Source: Nocardioidaceae bacterium
Lineage (GTDB): Bacteria; Actinomycetota; Actinomycetes; Propionibacteriales; Nocardioidaceae
Direction: 5' to 3'
Length of the DNA stretch: 23,213 bases
Assembly (NCBI GenBank): GCA_013813125.1
Contig: JACCSH010000071.1
Span: forward strand, 1 to 23,213
Part shown: piece by piece, positions 1-10,669 of the stretch
Position numbering within the stretch: position 1 is the stretch's first letter
How the letters are laid out: every line of letters starts with the position of its first letter
Position numbers and translations under genes: made by a program
The notes under the pieces: generated by a model
Told to the model about the DNA's origin: nothing
Database searches by the model: none
Seen by the model: only the letters and a program-made list of their open reading frames with translations

Positions 1-112
1 ACGTCCCTGCGCCTCATCGACGGAAGTCGCTGCCGGGCGAAGCGGCCCCGTTCGCCATGCCTGGCACCCCCGACCCTTATCGGTCGTCGGTAAGAAGGAG
101 CGGCTGGTCGAC

Positions 113-149
113 TCTGGTGCCTCCCGACAGCCGAGACGTGTGCACCAGA
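113..149 (-). terminator. Possible hairpin terminator after the STAS gene
   Basis: Arms 113-120 and 142-149 (TCTGGTGC / GCACCAGA) pair perfectly over 8 bp around a 21-nt loop, beginning 6 nt past the STAS stop codon. No T-run follows, but actinobacterial terminators often lack one. The large loop keeps confidence low. Nothing else is recognisable in positions 1-155. Confidence 0.35.
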
Positions 150-155
150 ATTGGG

Positions 156-479
156 CTAGGCGGAAAGCTGTAGGCTGTTGCGGTCGATGTGCAGGATTCG
201 GTTGAGGTGGGTGACCGCAAGCACCCGTCGGATCTCCTTCGTGCAGTTGCGTAGCACGAGGTGGTGCCCGGCGCGTTCGGCGCGCAGGTGCGCCGCAGTC
301 AACATGCCCAGGGCGGTGGCGTCGATCCTCTCGACACCGCTCAGGTCGAGCACAACGTCACCGTCCGCCTGGTCGAGCAAGGCGTTCAGACGAGCGCGTA
401 CCAAGGAAACGTTGCGTACGTCGAGATGAGCACCTCCGCATTGCAGCTCTGCATCCCCGTCCCCCACAGGACTCCCCAC
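156..479 (-). CDS. STAS-domain protein (anti-sigma factor antagonist type)
   Basis: This 107-residue protein is a single STAS domain, the fold of SpoIIAA and RsbV, which bind and release anti-sigma kinases in partner-switching circuits. The family core is visible at residues 42-60 (VVLDLSGVERIDATALGML), followed by the usual helix and a C-terminal strand. The start is a GTG preceded by GGAAGG seven nt upstream. In SpoIIAA the phosphorylated serine directly follows the conserved Asp; here the Asp is D53, the next residue is A54, and T55 follows. Regulation by phosphorylation may therefore use T55 or be absent. No sigma factor or anti-sigma kinase lies nearby, so the partner is unknown. The gene sits about 260 nt downstream of the dehydrogenase gene and probably has its own promoter, although no convincing -10/-35 pair was found. 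The domain call is secure; the role is inference. Confidence 0.88.
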   Translation of the reverse strand: MGSPVGDGDAELQCGGAHLDVRNVSLVRARLNALLDQADGDVVLDLSGVERIDATALGMLTAAHLRAERAGHHLVLRNCTKEIRRVLAVTHLNRILHIDRNSLQLSA

Positions 480-654
480 TGATTCGCCTTCCGCTCACAC
501 TCCCTGTGATCACTATGACGTTGCGAGGAGCCATTTCGGTTGCGTTGACGCCGACTCCGGTTCAGGAATCTCTGCAACGATGCGATAACGGCGAGCCTTT
601 CGGGATTAGCTGCCAGATGGCAGCCACACCTGGAAGCCAGGACAGGAGGCAGCC

Positions 655-676
655 GCCGGGCAGGTGTGCCCTCGGC
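655..676 (-). terminator. Second hairpin in the dehydrogenase-STAS gap
   Basis: On the minus strand GCC-GA-GGGCA, loop CACC, TGCCC-GGC folds into an 8-bp GC-rich stem with a 2-nt bulge. Smaller hairpins follow at 629-641 and 609-624 (stem GCTGCC/GGCAGC). Together with the hairpin at 702-736 they suggest that transcription from the dehydrogenase gene is stopped before the STAS gene. No T-run is present. Confidence 0.35.
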
Positions 677-701
677 AGCCCTATTCGCGGGCGTCCCCCT
701 G

Positions 702-736
702 AGCGCCGAACAGAGCCCGCTCGCTCCGTCGGCGCT
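702..736 (-). terminator. Hairpin terminator directly after the dehydrogenase gene
   Basis: Arms 702-709 and 729-736 (AGCGCCGA / TCGGCGCT) form a perfect 8-bp stem. Inside the 19-nt loop, GAGC (713-716) and GCTC (723-726) form a further 4-bp stem. The structure begins 3 nt past the stop codon at 740-742, the usual place for an intrinsic terminator. There is no T-run, so this would be the tract-less type common in actinobacteria. Confidence 0.5.
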
Positions 737-739
737 GAC

Positions 740-1594
740 TCAGTCGGCGTAGTCGAAGAATCCCCGGCCGGACTTGCGGCCCAACTTGCCTGCGTCGACC
801 ATCCGAGACAACAGCTCAGGGGGGTAGAACTTCGGGTCAGCGCACTCGGAGTAGATGTTCTTGGTGGCGTTGAGAAGGATGTCGGTGCCGGTCAGATCTA
901 GCGTCGCGAGTGGGCCCATGGCATGTCCGAAACCCAGTTTGCACGCGGTATCGATGTCCTCAGCGGTTGCCACCCCTGACTCGCAGAGCCTGATGGCTTC
1001 CATCGCCAACGCGCTGAGGAGCCGGGTGGTGACGAAACCAGCGACGTCCCTGTTGACCACGATGCACGTCTTTCCCAAGCCCTCCGCAAAGGCGCGCGCC
1101 GTCCTCAGGGTTTCGTCACTGGTGGCGTGACCGCGGACCAGCTCGACCAGCCGCATCACCGGAACCGGTGAAAAGAAGTGCACGCCTACGACGGACTCGG
1201 GCCGCTTCGTGGCGGCGGCGATCTTCGTTATGGGTATAGCCGAGGTGTTCGTGGCGAGCACCGCCGAGGGCCTGCAGATGGCATCGAGGACGCGAAACAC
1301 CTCATGCTTCACTTCGAGCTGTTCGAACACCGCCTCCACCACGACGTCGGCTTCGGCGGCGGCCTCCAGGTCCAGAGTGGTAGAGATGCGTCCCAGGGCG
1401 GCGTCGCGATCTTCCTCAGTCAAGGTCCCCTTGAACACGAACCTCTTCAATGACCCCTCGATACTGCCCACGCCGCGACTCAGTGCATCGTCGGTGACAT
1501 CTCGCAAGGTAACCGACCATCCTGCCGTCGCCGCGACCTGTGCGATGCCTGACCCCATCAGTCCGGCCCCGACCACGAACAGCTTGTCCGACAC
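740..1594 (-). CDS. 3-hydroxybutyryl-CoA (3-hydroxyacyl-CoA) dehydrogenase
   Basis: The 284-residue product is a short-form NAD(P)-dependent 3-hydroxyacyl-CoA dehydrogenase that interconverts 3-hydroxyacyl-CoA and acetoacyl-CoA, used in fatty-acid degradation, polyhydroxybutyrate or butyryl-type metabolism. The N-terminal Rossmann motif GAGLMG is at residues 9-14. Catalytic-type Ser118 (NTSA), His139 (GVHFFSP) and Glu151 (VELV) are present, and the C-terminal dimerisation domain ends in GRGFFDY. The family's catalytic Asn (GFxxNR) is Thr190 here (GFVTTR); relatives with Ser/Thr at this point exist as far as I recall. The GTG start at 1594 was chosen because AAGGAGA lies at ribosome-binding distance and the glycine motif then sits near the N terminus; the frame stays open to 1687 but that extension looks non-coding. 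A 16-bp palindrome lies 21 nt upstream and a hairpin follows the stop, so the gene may be separately regulated. Confidence 0.93.
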   Translation of the reverse strand: MSDKLFVVGAGLMGSGIAQVAATAGWSVTLRDVTDDALSRGVGSIEGSLKRFVFKGTLTEEDRDAALGRISTTLDLEAAAEADVVVEAVFEQLEVKHEVFRVLDAICRPSAVLATNTSAIPITKIAAATKRPESVVGVHFFSPVPVMRLVELVRGHATSDETLRTARAFAEGLGKTCIVVNRDVAGFVTTRLLSALAMEAIRLCESGVATAEDIDTACKLGFGHAMGPLATLDLTGTDILLNATKNIYSECADPKFYPPELLSRMVDAGKLGRKSGRGFFDYAD

Positions 1595-1615
1595 CGAGAT
1601 TCTCCTTACGACTGG

Positions 1616-1631
1616 TGCATCCGCGGATGCA
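1616..1631. promoter_or_regulatory. 16-bp perfect palindrome upstream of the dehydrogenase gene
   Basis: TGCATCCGCGGATGCA is an uninterrupted perfect palindrome in the 98-nt gap between the adenosyltransferase stop and the dehydrogenase start, 21 nt upstream of the GTG. Its size and position suit the operator of a dimeric repressor such as the TetR-type regulators that often control acyl-CoA genes. In RNA it could instead fold into a 6-bp hairpin just upstream of the ribosome binding site. No regulator gene lies next to it, and I found no clear -10/-35 pair. Confidence 0.45.
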
Positions 1632-1692
1632 GTGGTTTTGATGTCCCCGGCCGGTGTGCCCCCTGACGGTCGGTGTAGAGGTGGCAACGAGC

Positions 1693-2280
1693 CTAGCTAT
1701 CACCGGTACGCCGGTTCGCACCTGGCACCCACAGCACGTCACCGCGCTCACGGTTTGCGTGGCGGGCCAAGATGAAGAGCAAATCGCTGAGCCGGTTGAG
1801 ATAGGTGAGAGCGAGCACGTTCATCGTTTCCGCGTGTTCTTCGTAGGCAGCCCAGCCGGATCGCTCGGCTCGCCGTACGACGGTGCGCGCCACGTGCAAC
1901 GAAGCGGCGGCTGGAGTGCCGCCCGGCAAGATGAAGGAGCGCAATGCCTCGAGTGCCTCGTTGTAGGAGTCGCACCAGTTCTCAAGACGCTCCACGTAGT
2001 CTGCTTCGACGCGCAGAGGCGGATACTTGGGATTCGCCACGATCGGGCTGGAGAAGTCGGCCCCCACATCGAAGAGGTCGTTTTGCACCGTGGTGAGCAC
2101 CGTGACCACGTCGTCTTCCAAGCCCGCCATCGCTACCGCAGATCCGATGTGGCTGTTGGCTTCGTCGACATCGGCGTAGGCCTGCAGTCTGCTGTCGGTC
2201 TTGCTGGTGAGACTCATGTCACCGAGCCTGGTGGTGCCGGCGTCGCCGGTGCGAGTGTAGATGCGCGTCAGGTTGACCAT
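1693..2280 (-). CDS. Cob(I)alamin adenosyltransferase, PduO type
   Basis: The enzyme transfers the adenosyl group of ATP to cob(I)alamin, making adenosylcobalamin for enzymes such as methylmalonyl-CoA mutase. The 195-residue length is normal for the family. The N-terminal ATP-binding motif TRTGDAGTT is at residues 9-17. The helical bundle follows with FILPGG (117-121), the arginine-rich RRAER segment (136-140) and NRLSDLLF (162-169), all family signatures. The ATG start is preceded by only a weak AGAGTG. The gene begins 18 nt after the DUF2550 stop, so it is probably read from the same transcript; this neighbourhood recurs in actinobacteria. No other cobalamin gene or B12-dependent enzyme is in the window, so the client enzyme is not shown here. 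Confidence 0.95.
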   Translation of the reverse strand: MVNLTRIYTRTGDAGTTRLGDMSLTSKTDSRLQAYADVDEANSHIGSAVAMAGLEDDVVTVLTTVQNDLFDVGADFSSPIVANPKYPPLRVEADYVERLENWCDSYNEALEALRSFILPGGTPAAASLHVARTVVRRAERSGWAAYEEHAETMNVLALTYLNRLSDLLFILARHANRERGDVLWVPGANRRTGDS

Positions 2281-2298
2281 TGACGCACTCTAGTTAAG

Positions 2299-2760
2299 TC
2301 AGCCGAGCAGCCGGTCCTGACCCGGCGGGGCAGCCTCAAGCCACGCGAGAAACCCGGTCAGGGCGCCCTCGCTCATGGCAAGCTCCAACCTGCCGCCGCT
2401 CCCCATCTGCACGTCCACCACGACATGTCCGGCATACAGTGAGAACGCCTCCGCCCCGTGTGGCGTGCGCCTGCCGAGCACGGACATCGAGCGGTCGAAC
2501 ACGTGCTTCGGGCGAGGCGAGAATGAGAACACCCGGAACCACTCGAAGGCATCGTCGTTATAGCGACCCAAGCCAAGCGTCCATCCCCGTGATGTGGCAG
2601 CAGGTGTGCCCTTCGTGGGCGTCGTGGTTCGTAGGCTGCACTCGAAGGTGGCACCGGACCGACTCAACAGCCGGCGCCTGACGAAAAGGGAGACGAAGGC
2701 GAGCGCAACGACGCCAGCTATGAGCCCGAGGCTGTCCACAATGGCCGCCTGCCATGACAT
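2299..2760 (-). CDS. DUF2550 family membrane-anchored protein
   Basis: This is a 153-residue protein of the actinobacterial DUF2550 family, whose function is unknown to me. Residues about 6-27 form one membrane segment, followed by a positively charged RRRLL stop-transfer stretch. The rest, about 120 residues, is probably cytoplasmic and rich in beta strand (GWTLGLGRYNDDAFEWFRVFSFSPRP, written here only as a landmark at about 59-84). The ATG is preceded by GGGGGAGG at good distance. It lies 65 nt downstream of atpC, and a homologue occupies the same place in mycobacteria (Rv1312). The constant linkage to the ATP synthase operon suggests, but does not prove, a role at the membrane connected with that complex. 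No catalytic motif is apparent. Confidence 0.88.
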   Translation of the reverse strand: MSWQAAIVDSLGLIAGVVALAFVSLFVRRRLLSRSGATFECSLRTTTPTKGTPAATSRGWTLGLGRYNDDAFEWFRVFSFSPRPKHVFDRSMSVLGRRTPHGAEAFSLYAGHVVVDVQMGSGGRLELAMSEGALTGFLAWLEAAPPGQDRLLG

Positions 2761-2825
2761 CTCGACCTCCCCCTCAGACAGAAGCGCTGCGTAGGCAGGT
2801 CATCTCGGGGCAGGTACCGGCAGCA

Positions 2826-3220
2826 CTAGGAAGCCTTTTCCACAGCCCTGATCTTGGCCTGAGCAAGCGCAACGGCGTCGGCGGCCTCGCTGTCGTCCTC
2901 TCCGGCCGATCTGGCCCGCTCGAGGTCGCTCTTGGCCTTCTCCAAGTCGATCTCGTGAGACATCTGTGCGTGCTCGGACAGGATCGAAACTCGGTTGCCA
3001 GCCACCGACAAGAAGCCCGAATCGACCACAGCGACCCAGCTCTCGTTCTCAGTCGTCGTGACCTCAACCGTGCCCTGTGCGAGGACAGCCAGCATCGGAG
3101 CGTGGTTTGCCAGGATGCCCACGTCACCTTCGACCGTGCGGGCCACCACGATATTCGCATCACCGGACCACACGACTCGGTCGGCGGCGACGAGCTCGAC
3201 CCGCAGGGCGGTCTCGGCCA

Positions 3221-3221
<1 letters not shown>
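2826..3221 (-). CDS. atpC: ATP synthase F1 subunit epsilon
   Basis: Subunit epsilon is part of the central stalk of F1 and couples gamma rotation to the c ring; its C terminus can restrain ATP hydrolysis. The 131-residue product has the N-terminal beta sandwich with the signature EGDVGILANHAPML at about residues 31-44, then a two-helix C-terminal region rich in Ala and charged residues. The ATG at 3221 is favoured: it overlaps the atpD stop as TGATG and has AAGGA upstream. The frame extends further upstream within atpD, but that part does not resemble the family. It is the last of the eight structural ATP synthase genes. Confidence 0.97.
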
Positions 3222-4681
<1,460 letters not shown>

Positions 4682-5596
4682 TTACTCACTCCCGGCGTTG
4701 GCGTCGGCGAGCGCGTTGACGCCACCGACGATCTCGCTGATCTCTTGGGTGATGCCAGCCTGGCGGGCCTGGTTGGCGTCTTGGGTGTACTTCTTGATCA
4801 ACTCTTCGGCGTTGTCCGTGGCGGACTTCATCGCTCGCTGTCGAGCTGCGAGCTCCGAAGCCGAGGCCTGCAGGAGGCAGAAGAAGATTCGGCTCTGCAC
4901 GTAGCGGGGCAACAGCGCGTCGAGCACGTCAGCTGCTGAAGGCTCGAACTCGTACAGCGGAAGCACTTCATCCGCCTCGGGCCTGCTCTCGCCCTCAACG
5001 ACCTCCAGGGGCAGCAGCCGGACCGCCGTTGGCTCCTGCACGAGCATCGACTTGAAGCGGGTGTAGACCACGTGTACCTCGTCAACCGAGGCCTCCTCGG
5101 ATTCGTCGCTGGTGAAGGCGGCGATCAAGGCGTCGGCGATCTCGCGCGCCGCATCGTATGTCGGCGCGTCCGAGAAGCCCGTCCAGCTCTCGACCAGAGC
5201 CTGCTGGCGGAAGGTGTAGTAGCTCACGCCCTTGCGTCCCGAGACGTACAGGTCGACGTCTCGGCCATCGCCGCGCAGCTTCTCGCGCAGTCGCTCCGCC
5301 TCCCTGATGACGCTCGAGGAGTAAGCGCCCGCGAGTCCACGGTCGCTCGTCACGATGAGCACAGCAGCTCGCTTGGGGTCCTGGGGCTCGGTGGTGAGCG
5401 GGTGGTCGACATTGGAGTACGTCGCAACCGCAGAGACGGCGCGTGTCAGCTCACGAGCGTAGGGGGCGGCGGCCTGAGCGCGTGATCGTGCCTTGATGAT
5501 GCGCGACGCAGCAATCAGTTCCATGGCGCGGGTGATCTGCTTCGTCGCCTGGACCGACTTGATCCGGGCTCGCATCTCGCGCAGCGACACGGCCAC
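4682..5596 (-). CDS. atpG: ATP synthase F1 subunit gamma
   Basis: Gamma is the rotating central shaft that drives conformational change in the alpha/beta ring. At 304 residues it is of normal actinobacterial length. The N-terminal helix [20 protein letters not shown] (about 8-27) and the C-terminal helix with [18 protein letters not shown] (about 278-295) form the antiparallel coiled coil; the middle Rossmann-like part contains the conserved [13 protein letters not shown] segment (about 82-94). The start is GTG, 2 nt after the atpA TGA, with GAGG upstream. An acidic stretch at about 167-174 ([12 protein letters not shown] region) resembles the variable loop region of actinobacterial gammas. 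Confidence 0.99.
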   Translation of the reverse strand: MAVSLREMRARIKSVQATKQITRAMELIAASRIIKARSRAQAAAPYARELTRAVSAVATYSNVDHPLTTEPQDPKRAAVLIVTSDRGLAGAYSSSVIREAERLREKLRGDGRDVDLYVSGRKGVSYYTFRQQALVESWTGFSDAPTYDAAREIADALIAAFTSDESEEASVDEVHVVYTRFKSMLVQEPTAVRLLPLEVVEGESRPEADEVLPLYEFEPSAADVLDALLPRYVQSRIFFCLLQASASELAARQRAMKSATDNAEELIKKYTQDANQARQAGITQEISEIVGGVNALADANAGSE

Positions 5597-5598
5597 GG

Positions 5599-7239
<1,641 letters not shown>

Positions 7240-7310
7240 GTGATTCCTACCTGCTCTCTGTGTTTGTTCTCTTGGTGCTGAAATTCGCTGGAGCTGAAGC
7301 CGTGACTGGC

Positions 7311-8116
7311 CTAGCCGACCATCCGGCGGCGGGCGTCATCCAGTCGTCCGGCGACACTGCCGTCAATGACATCATCACCTAGCTCGACCTTGATGCCGCC
7401 CAGTATCGCCGGATCGACCACGACGTTGAGGTGAATGTTTCGCCCATACTGCCTGCTGAGCACGTCGGCGAGCCGCGCGCGCTCTTGCTCGTTGAGCGCG
7501 ATGGCGGTGCGTACCAGCGCGATAACACTTTCTTGGCGCTTGGCCGCGAGATCTTGATAATCCTCCAAAGCCGTCTCGAAGGAGTGATCACGGCTGCCGA
7601 CCGCCTGGACGGCAAGGCGGATCGCAGGTTTGGTTGCTTTGCCCTCGAGGAGCGAGGAGACCAGAGCCTGCCGATGCGCGACGGGCGCGTGCTTGTTGGT
7701 CAGGGCATCTCGCAGCTGGGGATTTCCGGCTACGACGCGTCCGAATCGGAAGAGCTCGTCCTCGAGGTCGCTGAGCTGGTCCGCTCGCTCGGCGGAGATG
7801 ACAAGTGCCAAGGCACCTAACTGCTCGAGGGCATGCACGAAGTCGGATGTCGACGACCACTTTGCCCCTGCAGCCGTGGCGACCACCTCGACCGTCGGAT
7901 CGGCAACCTTTCCGTTCAGCACCGTTCGCGCCAGACCCGTCTTGGCTGCTGAGGAAGCCGACGGGTCGGTCATCGCGCGCCGTAGGGATCCCTCCCGGCT
8001 GACCAGATCAGCCACGGAGAAGAGCTCGGCACCCAGTCGCTCGGCATCTCCTGCTGCGGCCACCGACTCCAACCGCTCGGTCGATACGGCAAGACCTTCG
8101 GCTGAGATCCCCCGCA

Positions 8117-8117
<1 letters not shown>
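7311..8117 (-). CDS. atpH: ATP synthase subunit delta (OSCP-like)
   Basis: Delta joins the top of F1 to the peripheral stalk b subunits. The 268-residue length is the long actinobacterial form. The C-terminal two thirds match the family: the [20 protein letters not shown] segment near residues 140-160, and the end [22 protein letters not shown] with the typical Gly-rich closing sequence. The ATG overlaps the atpF stop as TGATG, so the two stalk proteins are probably translated in a coupled fashion. In mycobacteria this protein is fused to a b-like part; here there is no membrane segment, so it is an ordinary unfused delta. Confidence 0.97.
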
Positions 8118-8680
<563 letters not shown>

Positions 8681-8711
8681 TCAGTTCCGCCTAGCGGCAT
8701 GGCTTGGGTCA

Positions 8712-8927
8712 TTACAAGACGAAGGCGAGCGCGATACCGATGATCGCGAGCGCTTCAGCGAGCGCGAAACCCAAGATGGCGATGGCCTGCAAGGTGCCGC
8801 GAGCTTCGGGCTGGCGCGCGACGCCGTTGATGTAGGCGGCGAAGATAAGCCCGATACCAATCCCCGGGCCGATGGCCGCGAGGCCATATCCGATCATGTT
8901 CAACGAGCCATTCAAAGTGCCTTCCAC
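8712..8927 (-). CDS. atpE: ATP synthase Fo subunit c
   Basis: Subunit c is the ring-forming, ion-carrying proteolipid. The 71-residue protein is two membrane helices joined by the polar loop ARQPEA (37-42). Helix 1 has the Gly-rich packing motif GPGIGIG (20-26). Helix 2 carries the ion-binding carboxylate Glu58 in [10 protein letters not shown]. The residues around it are hydrophobic, and I see no clear sodium-binding signature, so proton coupling is the likely mode (inference). The start is GTG with AAAGGAAA upstream, a strong site as expected for the most abundant subunit. It lies 32 nt after atpB. Confidence 0.98.
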   Translation of the reverse strand: MEGTLNGSLNMIGYGLAAIGPGIGIGLIFAAYINGVARQPEARGTLQAIAILGFALAEALAIIGIALAFVL

Positions 8928-8959
8928 GGCTACTTTCCTTTCAGTGGGTGTACGCGGAC

Positions 8960-9754
8960 TCAGTGTTCCTCGGCGAAGGCGCCGGAGATGTACATGGCTG
9001 TGAGAAGGGTGAAGACGTAAGCCTGGAGAAACTGCACCAGCAGCTCCAAGAAGCTGATGACGATGGCCAGCAGGAAGGCCAGCACTCCGACCGGGGTGTA
9101 GGCAGCCTTGTCGGCCTCGAAGACGAGGTACTCGGCACCGAGCGTGAAGAGGATCAGCAGGAGGTGGCCGGCGAACATATTGGCGAACAACCGCAGCGCC
9201 AACGTGGCCGGGCGAACGATGACCGTGGAGAAGAACTCCAAAGGGATGATTAGCAGCAGGATGGGGCCCCGGATACCGCCTGGAACCGTGACATGCTTCA
9301 AATATCCGAAGAGGCCGTGCTTCCAGATGCCGATGCCGTTGTATACGACCCAGATCAGCCCCGCAAGGGCATAGGCGAAGCTGACCCTCGAAAAGGTCGG
9401 GAACTGGATGAAGGGGATGATACCGAAGACGTTGTTGAGCAAGATGAAGAAGAACAGGGCCACCAGCAGCGGCACGAACTTCATGAAGTCATGCGAGCCG
9501 ATGATGTCGCGGGCTATCCCGTTGCGGACGAAGCTGTATGCCTGCTCGCCGGCGTACTGCGCCTTGGACGGGACCATTGCCATCTTGCGCGAGGTGACGA
9601 GGAAGAACCCGAAGACCATCACCGCCGCCAACACAAGCAGCAAGGCGGGCTTGGTGAACAACAGGCTGTCACCAAAGACGGCGGGGAGCTCGAAGTCTCC
9701 AGGACCGGGCGGCGTGAAGCCTTCAGCGACGAGAACCTGGCGTGCGGCGCTCAC
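8960..9754 (-). CDS. atpB: ATP synthase Fo subunit a
   Basis: Subunit a provides the two half channels for protons and faces the c ring. The 264-residue protein has several hydrophobic helices; the essential arginine is Arg188 in [13 protein letters not shown], followed by the conserved C-terminal helix [19 protein letters not shown]. The GTG at 9754 is chosen because AGGAAGG precedes it; an open extension to 9799 lacks a good site and adds only a polar, arginine-rich stretch not expected in the family. The gene begins 78 nt after atpZ. Confidence 0.97.
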   Translation of the reverse strand: MSAARQVLVAEGFTPPGPGDFELPAVFGDSLLFTKPALLLVLAAVMVFGFFLVTSRKMAMVPSKAQYAGEQAYSFVRNGIARDIIGSHDFMKFVPLLVALFFFILLNNVFGIIPFIQFPTFSRVSFAYALAGLIWVVYNGIGIWKHGLFGYLKHVTVPGGIRGPILLLIIPLEFFSTVIVRPATLALRLFANMFAGHLLLILFTLGAEYLVFEADKAAYTPVGVLAFLLAIVISFLELLVQFLQAYVFTLLTAMYISGAFAEEH

Positions 9755-9832
9755 TGGCCTTCCTCTCTCTCCTGGCCAACGCCCCGCCGGGTGCAGCAAG
9801 TGACCTGGGAGTGCGACTACAAATGATGGCGT

Positions 9833-10036
9833 TCATGTTGCGTTCAAATAGAGCTTGAAGACGAGATACATCGCAAGACCGACTCCGAAAAGTAGTCCTG
9901 CAGGAAACAAGAACGAGGTGTCCAGCCAGCGGTCGAGCAGCCACCCAAGTCCTCCATAGAAGGCCGCACCTCCGACCAGATAGCCAAACGCCACCCACGG
10001 GTCCCCGGACGGTCGCGGCTGGGGAGGTTCGCTCAT
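9833..10036 (-). CDS. AtpZ/AtpI-family small membrane protein
   Basis: The 67-residue protein has a proline-rich cytoplasmic N terminus (PPQPRPSGDPW) and two membrane segments at about 16-35 and 43-63, with WLLDRWLDTSFLFPAGLLFG as the family-type core around the turn. This matches the AtpZ/AtpI-like group of ATP synthase accessory proteins, implicated in c-ring assembly or magnesium handling in other bacteria. The ATG has only a weak upstream site. It lies 45 nt after the larger atpI-type gene and 78 nt before atpB, so it belongs to the operon. Confidence 0.85.
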   Translation of the reverse strand: MSEPPQPRPSGDPWVAFGYLVGGAAFYGGLGWLLDRWLDTSFLFPAGLLFGVGLAMYLVFKLYLNAT

Positions 10037-10081
10037 GTCGCACCGGACAATAGCAGTCTCTCAACGGGGTTGGCATGTCAC

Positions 10082-10525
10082 TCATCTCCCACCGGACTCG
10101 AGGTCATAGAGCGGCGTACGCTCTCGCCGCGAGGCCACCACCAAACCTGTCGTCCACACCAGCGTGCATCCGATGGTGGTCACTCCCAGGGCCGTTTCGG
10201 AAAGACGGTCATGCCAGGAAGGATCGCTCTCGAGAACGGCGAAGATGGCGATGAGCCCCAGCAGCTGGAGACCGTAGGTGAGCAGCGCGATGATGAGATA
10301 AACGCTCGGCTCAGCGATGCGCATGACCTCGAGAACGAGGCGACCGATCCCGAAGAAACCGATGACGAGGAGTGCGCCCGCGACGGCGCCGGCGAGTCCG
10401 GCCGCCCCCTCGACCGTGAGAAAGACCAGCCCGCTCGCTGCCCCCGAGGCCACAGTTGGGATCAGCGAGGTCCGCACGAGCAACGCCAGCCCAGGTCGTT
10501 GCCCGGAGGTCTGCGCGGTCGTCAT
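10082..10525 (-). CDS. atpI: AtpI-like ATP synthase accessory membrane protein
   Basis: This 147-residue protein has four predicted membrane segments at about residues 14-35, 40-60, 73-98 and 112-134, with a short charged C terminus (RRERTPLYDLESGGR). This is the layout of the ATP synthase I / AtpI family that precedes atpB in many operons and helps assemble the c ring. The ATG has AAGGA about 11 nt upstream. As the first gene after the Rex-like site and promoter it is probably the first gene of the atp transcript. Sequence conservation in this family is low, so the call rests on topology and position. Confidence 0.8.
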   Translation of the reverse strand: MTTAQTSGQRPGLALLVRTSLIPTVASGAASGLVFLTVEGAAGLAGAVAGALLVIGFFGIGRLVLEVMRIAEPSVYLIIALLTYGLQLLGLIAIFAVLESDPSWHDRLSETALGVTTIGCTLVWTTGLVVASRRERTPLYDLESGGR

Positions 10526-10629
10526 GGTGGCGGCCGTCCTTGGTCACTCAGAGGCTTTGCTGCACCGAATTCGGCGCGGCTGGGCGGTCGGTGCTCGCGG
10601 GGAGAATGACCTCTCCGTCGCTTGTGAAA
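10526..10629 (-). promoter_or_regulatory. atp operon 5' leader
   Basis: About 95-100 nt separate the inferred transcription start, near 10623, from the atpI ATG. The leader includes a possible hairpin at 10601-10616 (GGAGA/TCTCC, 6-nt loop) and a 10-bp palindrome CCGAATTCGG at 10565-10574. Neither is strong enough to name a regulatory RNA, and no small ORF stands out. Confidence 0.3.
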
Positions 10630-10639
10630 ATTAGCACAA
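10622..10639. promoter_or_regulatory. Candidate Rex operator for the atp operon
   Basis: The 18-mer TTGTGAAAATTAGCACAA (plus strand) matches the Rex consensus TTGTGAA-N4-TTCACAA at 12 of 14 defined positions. Both outer TTGTG/CACAA arms are perfect and one half-site is complete. It overlaps the inferred -10 element, the position expected for a repressor. Rex senses the NADH/NAD+ ratio and controls respiratory and ATP synthase genes in Streptomyces, as I recall. The match is seen; binding is inferred. Confidence 0.65.
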
Positions 10640-10657
10640 AGTCTCGTGGAGCAGCAA
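10630..10657 (-). promoter_or_regulatory. Candidate housekeeping promoter for atpI-atpZ-atpBEFHAGDC
   Basis: On the minus strand TTGCTG (-35, 10652-10657) and GCTAAT (-10, 10630-10635) are separated by 16 nt. The -10 matches the vegetative consensus at its last four positions. The Rex-like site covers the -10. This is the only plausible promoter seen in the 144 nt between the WecA-like gene and atpI. Confidence 0.45.
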
Positions 10658-10669
10658 ACCTGCGTTGGC

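Noticed and set aside
506..513. GTGATCAC palindrome upstream of the STAS gene as a CRP-type site
   Set aside because: Only 8 bp, with no matching flanks or spacing for CRP; such short palindromes are expected by chance.
10565..10574. CCGAATTCGG palindrome in the atp leader as an operator
   Set aside because: Ten base pairs in a leader, no extension of the arms and no partner copy; kept only as a note in the leader entry.
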